Shown here one piece after another: positions 1 to 7,950 of a stretch of DNA of 38,836 nucleotides. The notes under the pieces were generated by a model, which saw only the letters and a list, made by a program, of their open reading frames with translations, ran no database searches and was not told the DNA's origin. Position numbers and translations under genes: made by a program. Location: NCBI GenBank assembly GCA_023138875.1, contig JAGLOO010000038.1:1-38836 (forward strand), written 5' to 3'. This stretch comes from Bacteroidales bacterium (GTDB taxonomy: Bacteria > Bacteroidota > Bacteroidia > Bacteroidales > GCA-2748055). The first letter of the stretch is position 1, and the number at the start of each line of letters is the position of its first letter.

Positions 1-507
1 CCACAAATTGGGATTGCACCCGATTCAGGTGAAACGGAAATATTGTGTACTTCCTTGATGGATACCAAGACATGTCCTCATGAACAATTTAAAGAGCTTT
101 ATCATTATAGGTGGAATGAAGAAGAAGCCTACAAACTACTGAAAAACCGCATTGAGCTATAGGATTTCTCGGGCAAGACCGCAAAGGCTGTGAGACAAGA
201 TTTCCATGCCAAAATATTTTTACTTACCCTGAGCGCTGCATATGCACACCCAATTGAAGAAAAAGTAAGAGAAGAATATAAAGCTGACAAACAAAGAAAG
301 CACGATCAGAAGATAAACAGAACCAACTCCATATCAATGACAAAAGATATATTAGTGTCACTTTTTTTGAAGCGGAGAATTAATAATGCGCTTGAAGCTT
401 TTGATGATATAGTTTATCAAACCAGAGAAATCATAAGGCCAAACAGAAAAAATGAACGAAAACATAGACAGAAAAAACCTTATTGCATGAATTACAAAAG
501 GTTATGA
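1..507 (+). pseudogene. IS4-family transposase, 3' part, interrupted by an amber stop
   Basis: The reading frame is open from the first base of the window and carries the IS4 signature Y-(2)-R-(3)-E-(6)-K, seen in residues YHYRWNEEEAYKLLK (about 103-147). It then meets TAG at 160-162, and the same frame continues without a shift (DFSGKTAKAVRQDFHAK...) to TGA at 505-507. The C-terminus is Lys/Arg-rich and ends KKPYCMNYKRL, which I associate with full-length IS4 enzymes. The stop falls where these enzymes usually have an acidic residue (RIE-x-DFSGKT), so one GAG or GAA change would explain it. The protein would be a DDE transposase, but the main DDE aspartates lie before the window. The right end of the element is probably just after 507, near the TTAACTAAACGACATTG stretch at 515-531; this is inferred because the left end is not visible. 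An amber-interrupted copy is most likely inactive. Confidence 0.85.
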
Positions 508-528
508 CGAAATGTTAACTAAACGACA

Positions 529-981
529 TTGATACATAAAGGGAAAGATTTACCCATACCTGTATTAGTAAATACGGCTTATGCCGAAGAATTGAATCTG
601 ATTAAAGAGTACTACGGTTTTGAGATGCTAAAGAAATTTAGTTGGAGCGGAACGCAATGGTCCTACATTTGTGATCTTAATGCACTGAAGATATTCTTTA
701 AAACCAAGCCTTCCTCTGAGATCAAATCCATAGATTTTTCAGTAATTGACTTTTCATGCCGTGCACCAGTAAAAATGTTGGATATACATGCTTTTTTTAA
801 CGGTCCTGTCGAAAAATATTTTCATGACTACAGCACAGAATATAATATTGGTTGTGTAAAAAGTACATTTATTGTTAGTAATTATGAATCTGTTTTCACA
901 TCGCATGGAAGCACATTGGAACAAGCGATTTTAAACTTTGGTAGATATTCAGATTCGACAAATTGTACTTCAAATGAGTAA
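529..981 (+). CDS. Hypothetical protein, possibly the remainder of a gene cut by the IS
   Basis: This is an open frame of 150 codons that I do not recognise. It has no signal peptide, no membrane segment and no obvious catalytic motif. The only start near the 5' end is TTG at 529, with no convincing ribosome binding site; an in-frame TAA lies at 520-522 and the first internal ATG is near 622. It begins where the right end of the adjacent IS4 element should lie. It may therefore be the 3' remainder of a host gene into which the element inserted, rather than a gene with its own start. The DNA is AT-rich compared with the rest of the window, which fits an acquired or decaying segment. That it is a coding remnant is reasonably supported by the long open frame; function is unknown. 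Confidence 0.45.
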   Translation: MIHKGKDLPIPVLVNTAYAEELNLIKEYYGFEMLKKFSWSGTQWSYICDLNALKIFFKTKPSSEIKSIDFSVIDFSCRAPVKMLDIHAFFNGPVEKYFHDYSTEYNIGCVKSTFIVSNYESVFTSHGSTLEQAILNFGRYSDSTNCTSNE

Positions 982-1149
982 TAATTCTCAATTACAAGTC
1001 ACCATGCTTTTAGTGCTCACTTGTATTTAGCAATATTAGTGAAGGTCAATTATTGAAAATATTTTACTTGTTGGATAATTATATAAACTTTGCTCTTCCT
1101 TGTGGACAATTTGGTAACTTCAAAATATTTGGGCACATTAGCTGAGTTC

Positions 1150-1165
1150 GGACAGCAAGCTGTCC
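1150..1165 (-). terminator. Perfect 6-bp hairpin downstream of the TonB gene (weak terminator candidate)
   Basis: GGACAG-CAAG-CTGTCC is a perfect 6-bp stem with a 4-nt loop, 19 bases beyond the stop of the minus-strand TonB gene. There is no T-run on either side, so intrinsic termination is doubtful. The rest of 982-1184 shows nothing else that I can support. Confidence 0.3.
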
Positions 1166-1184
1166 CTCTGTCAGATTACCTGAA

Positions 1185-1874
1185 TCACTGCAATACAAAA
1201 TTGATCGGGAAGACGTAGATCACATTTACCGTCCTGCCGCTTTGCACACCCGGGGACCACTTTGGAGATGACATAATCACCCTCAAAGCTTCCTGGTCAA
1301 GCGTCGGATGAACACTGCGAATTACTTCTGCCCTTTCGAGTGACCCTGTTCTGCTCACTACAAATTTGACAATCACACGGCCTTTAACCCCATTTTCCAC
1401 TGCAGATTCAGGATACCTGAGGTTCTCAAGGATAAACTTACAAAACTCAATGCTTGGATCACCCCCATTGAATGTGGGCATGATTTCTACATTAAAATGA
1501 TCCTCCTCCTTATCGATTTTTTCCGGGTCATCATCGGGGAAACTGGTAAAAATATACCTCGTGTCAGATGTGGCTTCAGTATCGAAAAGGTAGTCCTCAT
1601 CCAATTCGATATCGTTATCAACCATTATAATAACCTTCTTGATTTTTGGTAATTCGGGTTTGGACTCCTGTTTTGGTTCTTCTCTTGGGGTAATCTGTAT
1701 CATTTCCTCTTCAAACTGGATCTCCGTTGCCAAATAAACATGACTTAGCACTGTTGAAAGGGTAGTCCACTCAAAACTGATAAGGATGAGTGAAAGGGAG
1801 ATAACTAATCCCAGGAAGATATTTACACCTATCTTTTTTTCAAGGTTTGCTGTTTTTGATTTTTTCAGGTCCAT
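1185..1874 (-). CDS. TonB family protein (energy transducer)
   Basis: The 229-residue protein has a short basic N-terminus, one membrane helix (about 15-38), a Pro/Glu/Lys-rich linker (PREEPKQESKPELPKIKK, about 63-80) and a C-terminal TonB domain (about 133-229). The domain contains the Bacteroidota pattern MPTFNGGDP...LRYP..A..NGVKGRVIVKFVV and ends VNVIYVFPINFVLQ. TonB proteins span the periplasm and pass inner-membrane proton-motive force to TonB-dependent outer-membrane receptors. No ExbB/ExbD or receptor lies nearby, so the partner is unknown. The C-terminal domain closely resembles that of the M56 protein at 10326-11654, including the near-identical final motif. The gene is divergent from the YD-repeat protein. 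Confidence 0.85.
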   Translation of the reverse strand: MDLKKSKTANLEKKIGVNIFLGLVISLSLILISFEWTTLSTVLSHVYLATEIQFEEEMIQITPREEPKQESKPELPKIKKVIIMVDNDIELDEDYLFDTEATSDTRYIFTSFPDDDPEKIDKEEDHFNVEIMPTFNGGDPSIEFCKFILENLRYPESAVENGVKGRVIVKFVVSRTGSLERAEVIRSVHPTLDQEALRVIMSSPKWSPGVQSGRTVNVIYVFPINFVLQ

Positions 1875-1927
1875 GGTGGCAGGTTTTAAGGATTACAACT
1901 ACAAAACCTCAAGAATGGTACCATAGC

Positions 1928-1960
1928 TTGCGACCCAGCTCATTACATTTACTAACTTTA
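1928..1960 (+). promoter_or_regulatory. Candidate Bacteroidota-type promoter for the YD-repeat gene
   Basis: TTG at 1928-1930 is followed 22 bases later by TAACTTTA (1953-1960), one base off the TAnnTTTG -7 consensus. It lies 33 bases before the chosen start codon. Confidence 0.35.
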
Positions 1961-1993
1961 GGCAAGTCACCGAACCTAACAGGTGATATGGAT

Positions 1994-3196
1994 ATGAAAA
2001 CTACCTTCGCAATAATCTACCTTATTTCCCTGTCTATTTACACTTTCGGTCAACCTTTTGGATCTGCTGCACCTGGATACCGGGTTGCTCACCAGGAGTA
2101 TAAAAACAGCAGCGGGGAGATTGCTTCCACCAGTTTCAACTATGATTGTGCCGGCAGGTTGTCCAGGGGATACTGGACCCTTGAAGACAGAAGCAGAAGT
2201 TCGATCAATGATTATACCCATGATGAAAACGGCTGGCTGATATCAGCCTACAGGGAGTTTTCCGATGGGCTCACCTCATTGGAGACCTTCACATACGATT
2301 CAGCAGGCAACAAAACAGCCGAAAACTTTTTCAGGTCGGATGGAGTAAAAGGTTCTGCTATCTATCATTATGAGGATCAGCTCCTGACAAATGCTGAGTT
2401 TAAGAACCACAAAGGATGGTTAAAGGGAACCGTTACTTTCAAATATGACAGCCAGAGGAGAAGGATCGGGGCTAATATAATGCAAAGCGATCATTTGATC
2501 GGACAGATCAACTATAATTACGACGATTGCAACAACCTCATTAAGGAGTCATGGAATTTTGGGGAAACCTGGAGCCAGGTTTTTCATTACCGGTACTCAA
2601 AAGTGAACGGACAAAAACACTACTACTCCAGTCCGTTTCTGTCTCCCCTTGAAGGCTACCGGATAAAAGGGGAACATTTTACATTTAATGGGGAGACAGG
2701 TGGCCCCTCCTATTACCACTATGATAAAAACGGTCTGTTGTACAGGAAAGAATTTATCCGGTCTGATAGCGTTTTTACGAGCACCACCTATCAATACGAT
2801 ACAGATCGGAAACTGACCAGCTCAACACGTTATTACTCAAATGGTGACACGGCCCGGTTCTATTACACCTATGATAAATGCAAGCACCTGGTATTGAAAA
2901 CTTGTCACCGGTCAGACTCCATTACCGGATTTGAATCCTATATGTACGCTCCGGAAGGAGTGTTGCAGAAAGCCTGTATGAAGAACTTTGATAACTGGCT
3001 AACTGGAACCATCACTTTTAAGTCTGATTTTCAGGGGGCCATTCAGGAAGGATCATTCAAAGGAGAAGATGGTTTTGATGCCCGGATTGGCTTTGAATAC
3101 AATTCAGAAGGATTGCTTTCCGGTATTATATGGGAGTTTACTTTCGGCAAGTTCCAGCAATACTCTTTTGAATACGAACCGGAGTACCCAGAGTAA
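1994..3196 (+). CDS. Secreted YD/RHS-like repeat protein
   Basis: The 400-residue protein starts with a clear signal peptide (MKTTFAIIYLISLSIYTFGQ). It then consists of repeats of about 20-25 residues built around an aromatic-x-Tyr-Asp core: FNYDCAGRLS, YTHDENGWLI, FTYDSAGNKT, FKYDSQRRRI, YNYDDCNNLI, YHYDKNGLLY, YQYDTDRKLT and YTYDKCKHLV. These match the YD-repeat unit of RHS and teneurin proteins, which form beta-sheet shells or barrels. It is far shorter than a toxin-carrying RHS protein and has no RHS core motif or C-terminal toxin, so a small extracytoplasmic structural or binding role is more likely. I chose ATG 1994 because AGGTGA at 1981-1986 is correctly spaced for it; ATG 1988 is possible, and the frame stays open upstream to 1847. 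Its 3' end faces the membrane protein at 3219. Confidence 0.75.
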   Translation: MKTTFAIIYLISLSIYTFGQPFGSAAPGYRVAHQEYKNSSGEIASTSFNYDCAGRLSRGYWTLEDRSRSSINDYTHDENGWLISAYREFSDGLTSLETFTYDSAGNKTAENFFRSDGVKGSAIYHYEDQLLTNAEFKNHKGWLKGTVTFKYDSQRRRIGANIMQSDHLIGQINYNYDDCNNLIKESWNFGETWSQVFHYRYSKVNGQKHYYSSPFLSPLEGYRIKGEHFTFNGETGGPSYYHYDKNGLLYRKEFIRSDSVFTSTTYQYDTDRKLTSSTRYYSNGDTARFYYTYDKCKHLVLKTCHRSDSITGFESYMYAPEGVLQKACMKNFDNWLTGTITFKSDFQGAIQEGSFKGEDGFDARIGFEYNSEGLLSGIIWEFTFGKFQQYSFEYEPEYPE

Positions 3197-3218
3197 ACTC
3201 CCGGGAACTTCAGAAGTA

Positions 3219-3905
3219 TTATTCCCTCGAATACCTGATCTCAGGAATACCATCCTGCAATTCAACAGCATGATACATGGCAGCAAATGCTGAGGAAATC
3301 CACATGATGGAAATGAACACGCCTACAAAGAGACAGATCAGGCCCGCGATAACAATGAAAATAGCCAGTAAACCCATCACGAAGATCTGCAGGCCATACC
3401 CCCTGGTCATATCCCAGCTGACTCTTAGCGCATCCATCACATCCATGTTCCTGTCGACAACCAGGTAGGGCACGAAAGCCAGACGACATGCAAATATGAT
3501 CCCTGGTACAATGAGCATCACAATTCCCAGGCCCACGATAACTCCAACAACAATATTTGCGATGACAGCATTCCAGTAATTCCTCTGAAATACCACGAAC
3601 ATATCCTTGATCTCGATCCTTTCTCCCCTGACCGCTTTCAGAAATACCAGGTTCACTCCGTACCCGATAGGACCCGCAACGAAAACTCCATATGCGATTG
3701 CAAAAATGACAAGTGGTGCAATGAACCATTCAAAATGATCCATCTTCCATTGGACAGCATTAAACGGACCAGTTAGTAGTGCATATACAATGGATATAAC
3801 CAGCAGTTCCACAAAATAGACCCAGATCACCTTCCAGCCGATGCTGTAACTTCTTCCCGCATCGGGAAGGAAATCGTATTTTTCATTATTGAGTATTGTT
3901 ACCAT
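3219..3905 (-). CDS. Multi-pass membrane protein (DUF975/GPDPase-membrane-domain-like)
   Basis: The 228-residue protein has about five to six hydrophobic helices, roughly at 25-45, 60-85, 115-140, 150-160 and 175-215, and no signal peptide. Its layout resembles the DUF975 / glycerophosphodiester-phosphodiesterase membrane-domain group: a short cytoplasmic N-terminus, a charged loop (KAVRGERIEIKDMFVVFQRNYW, in part) and a PGIIFACRLAFVPYLVVD helix pair. It probably sits in the inner membrane, and no enzymatic residues are evident. It is transcribed divergently from the LuxR-type regulator and shares with it an intergenic region full of repeated half-sites. Regulation by that protein is an inference. 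Confidence 0.6.
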   Translation of the reverse strand: MVTILNNEKYDFLPDAGRSYSIGWKVIWVYFVELLVISIVYALLTGPFNAVQWKMDHFEWFIAPLVIFAIAYGVFVAGPIGYGVNLVFLKAVRGERIEIKDMFVVFQRNYWNAVIANIVVGVIVGLGIVMLIVPGIIFACRLAFVPYLVVDRNMDVMDALRVSWDMTRGYGLQIFVMGLLAIFIVIAGLICLFVGVFISIMWISSAFAAMYHAVELQDGIPEIRYSRE

Positions 3906-3921
3906 CGCTTTATGTTTTGAT

Positions 3922-4028
3922 TTACTACCAAAACTACTGCCCTTTCATGCGATATCCTTCAGACTTAAGTAGTGTATTTATTTTTCCAACTTTAGTAGGA
4001 AGGATGCAGGTTTTCTACTAAAGTAGGA
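3922..4028. promoter_or_regulatory. Cluster of TAGTAG-like half-sites, including a 10-bp inverted repeat
   Basis: ACTTTAGTAG (3989-3998) and CTACTAAAGT (4015-4024) form a perfect 10-bp inverted repeat with a 16-bp spacer. ACTTAAGTAG (3963-3972) repeats the left arm with one change. TACTACC (3923-3929) and CTACTGCC (near 3934-3941) add further copies, and CTACTAAAGTAG (4015-4026) is itself nearly palindromic. The cluster fills the divergent region between the membrane protein and the LuxR-type regulator, which suggests an operator array. A stem-loop in the leader of the regulator is the alternative. Confidence 0.5.
3929..3936 (-). promoter_or_regulatory. -7 box for the membrane protein gene
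   Basis: On the minus strand this reads TAGTTTTG, an exact TAnnTTTG match, 23 bases before the start codon at 3905. No good TTG lies at the -33 position; CTG is the nearest. The box overlaps two of the TAGTAG-like half-sites described separately. Confidence 0.4.
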
Positions 4029-4092
4029 TTTTTATTTATGGGCCACATTGAACCATGCAATTGTTGTATCTTAACAAAACCATCAGGGAAAT

Positions 4093-5049
4093 ATGGGAGA
4101 ATCGTTGCGTCTTATATTGTTGTTTACCCCGCTCATTGCCGGTGCCATAGCCATTTTCTTTTCATTCCAGCTCATGAAGCGTTATGGGGTTCCGTTTGTA
4201 ATCAGCTATTTTTATTACCTGGTCTTTCTGTACATATTTGGAGTTTACAGCCTGATCGGATCCGGGGTCCTGGAACACCTGTTTATAAGGATGGAGATTG
4301 AACAGGATATCATTCACTCTGCCCGGTTGTTCATGATCTTCCTGGGTATACCGTTCATGGCACTGTCTACATTTATGCTGCTCCGGAGCATGGTGGAATT
4401 CTTTCAGAGGAAGATCGCACATGCTTTTACCCTCTCCTATTTTATTACATCCATACTGGCCTTTATCCTGTATGGATTTTTCATTATTAAACTCACCCGG
4501 TTCGAGCAGGGTGACTACCAGTTTCTGATTACTGTTCAGCGATGGGTGTTTCTGGGATTTATGGTATTCATGTACCTGGTTGTTTACCTGAATATTGTTA
4601 TATTAACAAGGAAACAGACGGACAGTTATGAAAAGAAGTTTATCAGGAGATTCGGATCCTGGTACCTCCTTTTTATGGTGTTAAGCTGTACATCATTTGC
4701 CCTGTCTCCCCTGCATGACATTGTGCCACATGTTTTTATTTTCATCTTTCTTTCCTGGCACCTGATCCCCATCCTATTTCTCAGTCTTTACCTGGAGAAA
4801 TATCACGGTCAATCCTCATCTGTGCAGGAAGATTTTGCAATAAAACTGATGGCATTTGCAGAAAAATTTGAGATATCAAAACGGGAACGGGAAGTAATAC
4901 AGCTCATCTGTAAAGGATTGGCAAACCAGGAAATCGGAGATTCACTATTTATTTCCCTTCAGACTGTGAAGGACCACATCCACCGTATCTTTGTGAAAAC
5001 TGGAGTAAAAAACAGGGTTCAGTTAACCAACCTGATCCGTTCAATGTAG
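4093..5049 (+). CDS. Membrane-anchored LuxR-type transcription regulator
   Basis: The N-terminal 230 residues hold about seven hydrophobic helices (roughly 6-28, 38-60, 78-100, 110-135, 148-170, 190-210 and 213-233), and there is no receiver or PAS domain. The last 65 residues form a LuxR/GerE helix-turn-helix: SKREREVIQLICKGLANQEIG, then SLFISLQTVKDHIHRIFVK (about 257-300). The DNA-binding domain is thus tethered to the inner membrane, and the membrane part is the likely sensor. The next gene starts 4 bases after its stop, so the two are probably cotranscribed. The half-site cluster upstream is the obvious candidate target. The ligand is unknown. Confidence 0.8.
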   Translation: MGESLRLILLFTPLIAGAIAIFFSFQLMKRYGVPFVISYFYYLVFLYIFGVYSLIGSGVLEHLFIRMEIEQDIIHSARLFMIFLGIPFMALSTFMLLRSMVEFFQRKIAHAFTLSYFITSILAFILYGFFIIKLTRFEQGDYQFLITVQRWVFLGFMVFMYLVVYLNIVILTRKQTDSYEKKFIRRFGSWYLLFMVLSCTSFALSPLHDIVPHVFIFIFLSWHLIPILFLSLYLEKYHGQSSSVQEDFAIKLMAFAEKFEISKREREVIQLICKGLANQEIGDSLFISLQTVKDHIHRIFVKTGVKNRVQLTNLIRSM

Positions 5050-5053
5050 AAAC

Positions 5054-5554
5054 ATGATGACAAGCAGAAAAAAGGTATTGAATGTCCTTGAAGATCTGAA
5101 CATCAAGTATGAGATCTTTGAACATCCCCCTGTTCCCACTGTAGAGGATGCGCTGCCCTACTGGAAAGAAATCGATGCCACCCACTGTAAAAACCTTTTC
5201 TTCAGAAACCACAAGGGCAACAGGCATTTCCTGGTCATCCTTAATCATGAACGGCAGTTAAAGATACGCGATTTGGAACAGCGCCTAAAGCAAGGTAAGA
5301 TCTCATTTGCCTCGCCTCAAAGAATGGAGCGGTACCTCGGTTTGAGCGGAGGATCGGTTTCGGTATTTGGTCTGATCAATGATCTGGAAAATCATGTTCA
5401 TCTTTTTCTGGATGCTGAATTACAATCTTCCAAAAAGATCAGCTTCCATCCCAATGAGAATACAGCGACAGTTGTGCTATCCTTCGATTCATTCCTGAAA
5501 TTCCTGGATTGGAGCGGTAATTCTTATGAATTCATTGCCCTTTATGATCCCTGA
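5054..5554 (+). CDS. YbaK/ProX-type aminoacyl-tRNA deacylase (prolyl-tRNA editing protein)
   Basis: The 166-residue protein matches the YbaK/ProXp family along its whole length. It has the N-terminal helix VLNVLEDLNIKYEIFEHPPV (about 7-28), the central ATHCKNLFFRNHKG (about 42-55) with the Lys expected to contact the substrate, and the glycine loop LGLSGGSVSVFGLINDLE (about 96-113). Such enzymes hydrolyse mischarged tRNA, typically Ala-tRNA-Pro, in the cytoplasm. Two ATGs (5054 and 5057) are possible starts. It lies 4 bases downstream of the membrane LuxR regulator, an unusual partner for an editing enzyme. Confidence 0.85.
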   Translation: MMTSRKKVLNVLEDLNIKYEIFEHPPVPTVEDALPYWKEIDATHCKNLFFRNHKGNRHFLVILNHERQLKIRDLEQRLKQGKISFASPQRMERYLGLSGGSVSVFGLINDLENHVHLFLDAELQSSKKISFHPNENTATVVLSFDSFLKFLDWSGNSYEFIALYDP

Positions 5555-5617
5555 CCCTATCTTCGATTGGGTATCGTTATTGATACTGAATAATTTAAAT
5601 ATTTTAAACATCTTATT

Positions 5618-5998
5618 ATGGAAAACAGAAATATGAAACAGCATGTCTCATTCGTTGGGGCACTTCACGTTGGATTTGGGATCCTGGGATTCCTGGTAGC
5701 CCTGGCAATTTACCTTTCTTTTCATTTTGCATTCGGATTTATAGAAGACGAACCCATTGCGCAAAAAGTGCTTTCACTCATTGGAAACACCCTTTCACTG
5801 ATCATTATCTTTTTCAGCAGTCTTGGTGTTATTGGCGGAATCGGATTGTTCTCCTACAGACCCTGGGCCAGGATCCTTGTGATGATCGTTTCGGCCTTCA
5901 ATTGCCTGAACGTACCCATCGGTACCGCCAAAGGTGTATATTCCATCTGGGTCCTCATGCAGAAAGAAACCATCGAACTCTTCGAACCTGCACCATAG
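5618..5998 (+). CDS. Small membrane protein of unknown function
   Basis: The 126-residue protein has three hydrophobic segments (about 10-35, 48-75 and 83-100). It ends with GTAKGVYSIWVLMQKETIELF, a tail common in small bacterial membrane proteins of the DUF4064-like type. There is no catalytic motif. The 63-bp gap upstream contains GTATC-N6-GATAC (5571-5586), a small inverted repeat that could be an operator or a weak end signal for the preceding gene. An AT-rich stretch just before the ATG is a possible promoter without a clear consensus. Confidence 0.65.
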   Translation: MENRNMKQHVSFVGALHVGFGILGFLVALAIYLSFHFAFGFIEDEPIAQKVLSLIGNTLSLIIIFFSSLGVIGGIGLFSYRPWARILVMIVSAFNCLNVPIGTAKGVYSIWVLMQKETIELFEPAP

Positions 5999-6044
5999 AT
6001 CACATCATTGATAGCCCTTTATTCCCTTCATACATAGGATGCAG

Positions 6045-6132
6045 CTAAATTCTTCAAGGTGTTTAAAAAAGGGACCTTAGCGAATGCGAAGCATGCGGTT
6101 CAGTCCCGTTAGAAATACCTTGAAGAATTTAG
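6045..6132. repeat. 88-bp imperfect palindrome between convergent genes
   Basis: CTAAATTCTTCAAGGT (6045-6060) is repeated exactly in inverted form as ACCTTGAAGAATTTAG (6117-6132). Inside lie a second pair, GGGAC (6071-6075) with GTCCC (6103-6107), and an apical ATGC-GAA-GCAT hairpin (6084-6094). It begins 9 bases past the hydA stop on the minus strand and 46 bases past the stop of the gene at 5618. Neither side has a T-run and no target duplication is visible. It may act as a bidirectional end-of-transcript structure, or be a REP/MITE-like repeat. Confidence 0.75.
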
Positions 6133-6141
6133 ACCACGTTC

Positions 6142-7923
6142 CTAGTATCGTACCCGTTCAGTATAATGGGTATGAAGCAATTCATGGGATTTATGACCCA
6201 GAGGTTCTCCCAGGAACTCTTTATAGATCGCTACAATCTCCGGATTTTCATGAGATTTTCTGATCTCCATGGACATGTCTTCTGCATAAATGGCCTCGGT
6301 CCTTTTCTTACGGATCTCTTCATTGGTAGGAATGGGTTGTCCACCACCACCTAGGCAGCCTCCGGGACATGCCATTATCTCGATGAAATGTAATGCCAGT
6401 TCTCCGCTTTTCACACTATTCATCAATTCACGGGCATTTACCAGGCCATGTGCCACAGCACATTTCAACTCTACTCCCTCCAGAAAACTCCACTCTTCCT
6501 TGCAATTCTCAATCTTTATCGTTGCTAATCTCACGCCTTCCATACCACGTACAGGAATAATATTCAACCCTTCAAACGGTACTTCCCTGCCTGTAATGAT
6601 TTCATAAGCCGTCCTCAATGCGGCTTCCATCACTCCACCTGTTGCACCAAATATGACACCTGCCCCCGTGGAAACACCCATGATGCTGTCATACTTATCT
6701 TCTTTCAACCTATTGAAATCCACACCGGCCTGCCTGATCATTCTGGCCAGCTCCCTGGTGGTTAAAACATAATCAACATCCTTATAACCACTGGAACGCA
6801 TCTCCGGTCGGTTGGCCTCATACTTCTTGGCTGTACACGGCATGATGGATACGCTTACCACATCTTTGGGATCCAGCTTCCTGACCTGTGCATAGTAAGT
6901 CTTTGCCAGGGCTCCGAACATCTGCTGGGGCGATTTACAGGTAGAAACATTGGGAAGGTATTCCGGGAAGGTATGCTCAATGAACTTGACCCATCCCGGT
7001 GAACAGGAGGTGGTCATGGGCAATGCCACGGAAGGATCTTTGTCTACCAGGGCTTTCTTCAGCCTTGTAAGTAATTCTGTTCCCTCTTCCATGATAGTAA
7101 GATCGGCTGAAAAGTCTGTATCAAGTACCGAATCAAAACCGAGCCTCTTCAGAGCCGCCACCATCTGTCCGGTCACCCGGCTACCGGGTTCATAGCCGAG
7201 CTCTTCTCCAAGACCAACCCTAACAGCGGGTGCCGTCTGCACAACCACATGCTTCTGAGGATCAAGGATAGCATCCCATACTTCATCCAGGTAGGTCCGC
7301 TCAACCAGAGCCCCGGTCGGACAACGATTGATACACTGTCCGCAGTTGGTACAGATTACATCAGCCATGGAGAATTCCTCAAAGGTGCTGATCTTCTGCA
7401 TATCTCCTTTATAAGCTACTGTAAGCGCATTGACTCCCTGTAATTGTTCGCAGGTTCTTACGCACCTCTGACAGCGGATGCACTTGCTGTCATCCTTCTG
7501 GATGGAAGGAGAAAACCTGTCAACGGTATAATCCTTAATATTGGTCAGGTCCAGAAAAATGTGGTCACCTACACTGAACTCGTTGGACAGGTTCTGCAAT
7601 TCGCATATCCCATTCTTATAGCATTTGGTACAGTCGGCATTGTGCTCCGAAAGAAGCAATTCGATCACATGCTTCCTGGCTGCACGCACCTTCAGTGAAT
7701 TGGTCAGGATCTGCATACCCTCACTTACAGGTACGGCACATGCTGCCAGCAGTGTCCGGCCCCCCAGTTGTTCAACCACACATACCCTGCAGTTTCCGGC
7801 CACACAAAGGTCATCATGATGACAGAGCGTCGGAATTTTGAAATTCAACTTTTTGGCAGCATCAAGAATGGTGGTTCCCTCGGGAACTTTTAACAGCATG
7901 CCATTGATAGATAAACTTACCAT
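6142..7923 (-). CDS. hydA: [FeFe]-hydrogenase catalytic subunit of a trimeric NADH-linked enzyme
   Basis: The 593-residue protein makes or uses H2 at its H-cluster. In order: a [2Fe-2S] ferredoxin domain (Cys34, 40, 45, 48 and 62 region), a His-ligated [4Fe-4S] site (H94-x3-C98-x2-C101-x5-C107), two [4Fe-4S] sites (C148/151/154/158 and C191/194/197/201), then the catalytic domain. The H-cluster motifs are TSCSPGW (305-311), MPCTAKKYE (361-369) and EIMACPGGCLGGGGQP (515-530). In the first motif the second cysteine of the common TSCC form is serine. The C-terminus ends LLHTHYTER, typical of HndD-like subunits, and there is no extra C-terminal cluster domain. It follows hydC and hydB with a 27-base gap, so all three should form one complex. 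Maturation genes hydEFG are not in the window. Confidence 0.95.
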   Translation of the reverse strand: MVSLSINGMLLKVPEGTTILDAAKKLNFKIPTLCHHDDLCVAGNCRVCVVEQLGGRTLLAACAVPVSEGMQILTNSLKVRAARKHVIELLLSEHNADCTKCYKNGICELQNLSNEFSVGDHIFLDLTNIKDYTVDRFSPSIQKDDSKCIRCQRCVRTCEQLQGVNALTVAYKGDMQKISTFEEFSMADVICTNCGQCINRCPTGALVERTYLDEVWDAILDPQKHVVVQTAPAVRVGLGEELGYEPGSRVTGQMVAALKRLGFDSVLDTDFSADLTIMEEGTELLTRLKKALVDKDPSVALPMTTSCSPGWVKFIEHTFPEYLPNVSTCKSPQQMFGALAKTYYAQVRKLDPKDVVSVSIMPCTAKKYEANRPEMRSSGYKDVDYVLTTRELARMIRQAGVDFNRLKEDKYDSIMGVSTGAGVIFGATGGVMEAALRTAYEIITGREVPFEGLNIIPVRGMEGVRLATIKIENCKEEWSFLEGVELKCAVAHGLVNARELMNSVKSGELALHFIEIMACPGGCLGGGGQPIPTNEEIRKKRTEAIYAEDMSMEIRKSHENPEIVAIYKEFLGEPLGHKSHELLHTHYTERVRY

Positions 7924-7950
7924 GATATCTTATGTTATCTGATTTTTCAA

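Noticed and set aside
1150-1165. Rho-independent terminator for the TonB gene.
   Set aside because: The hairpin is perfect but no T-run follows on either strand; kept only as a weak candidate.
1994-3196. Full RHS polymorphic toxin.
   Set aside because: No RHS core signature, no C-terminal toxin domain and no immunity gene; the protein is only about 400 residues.
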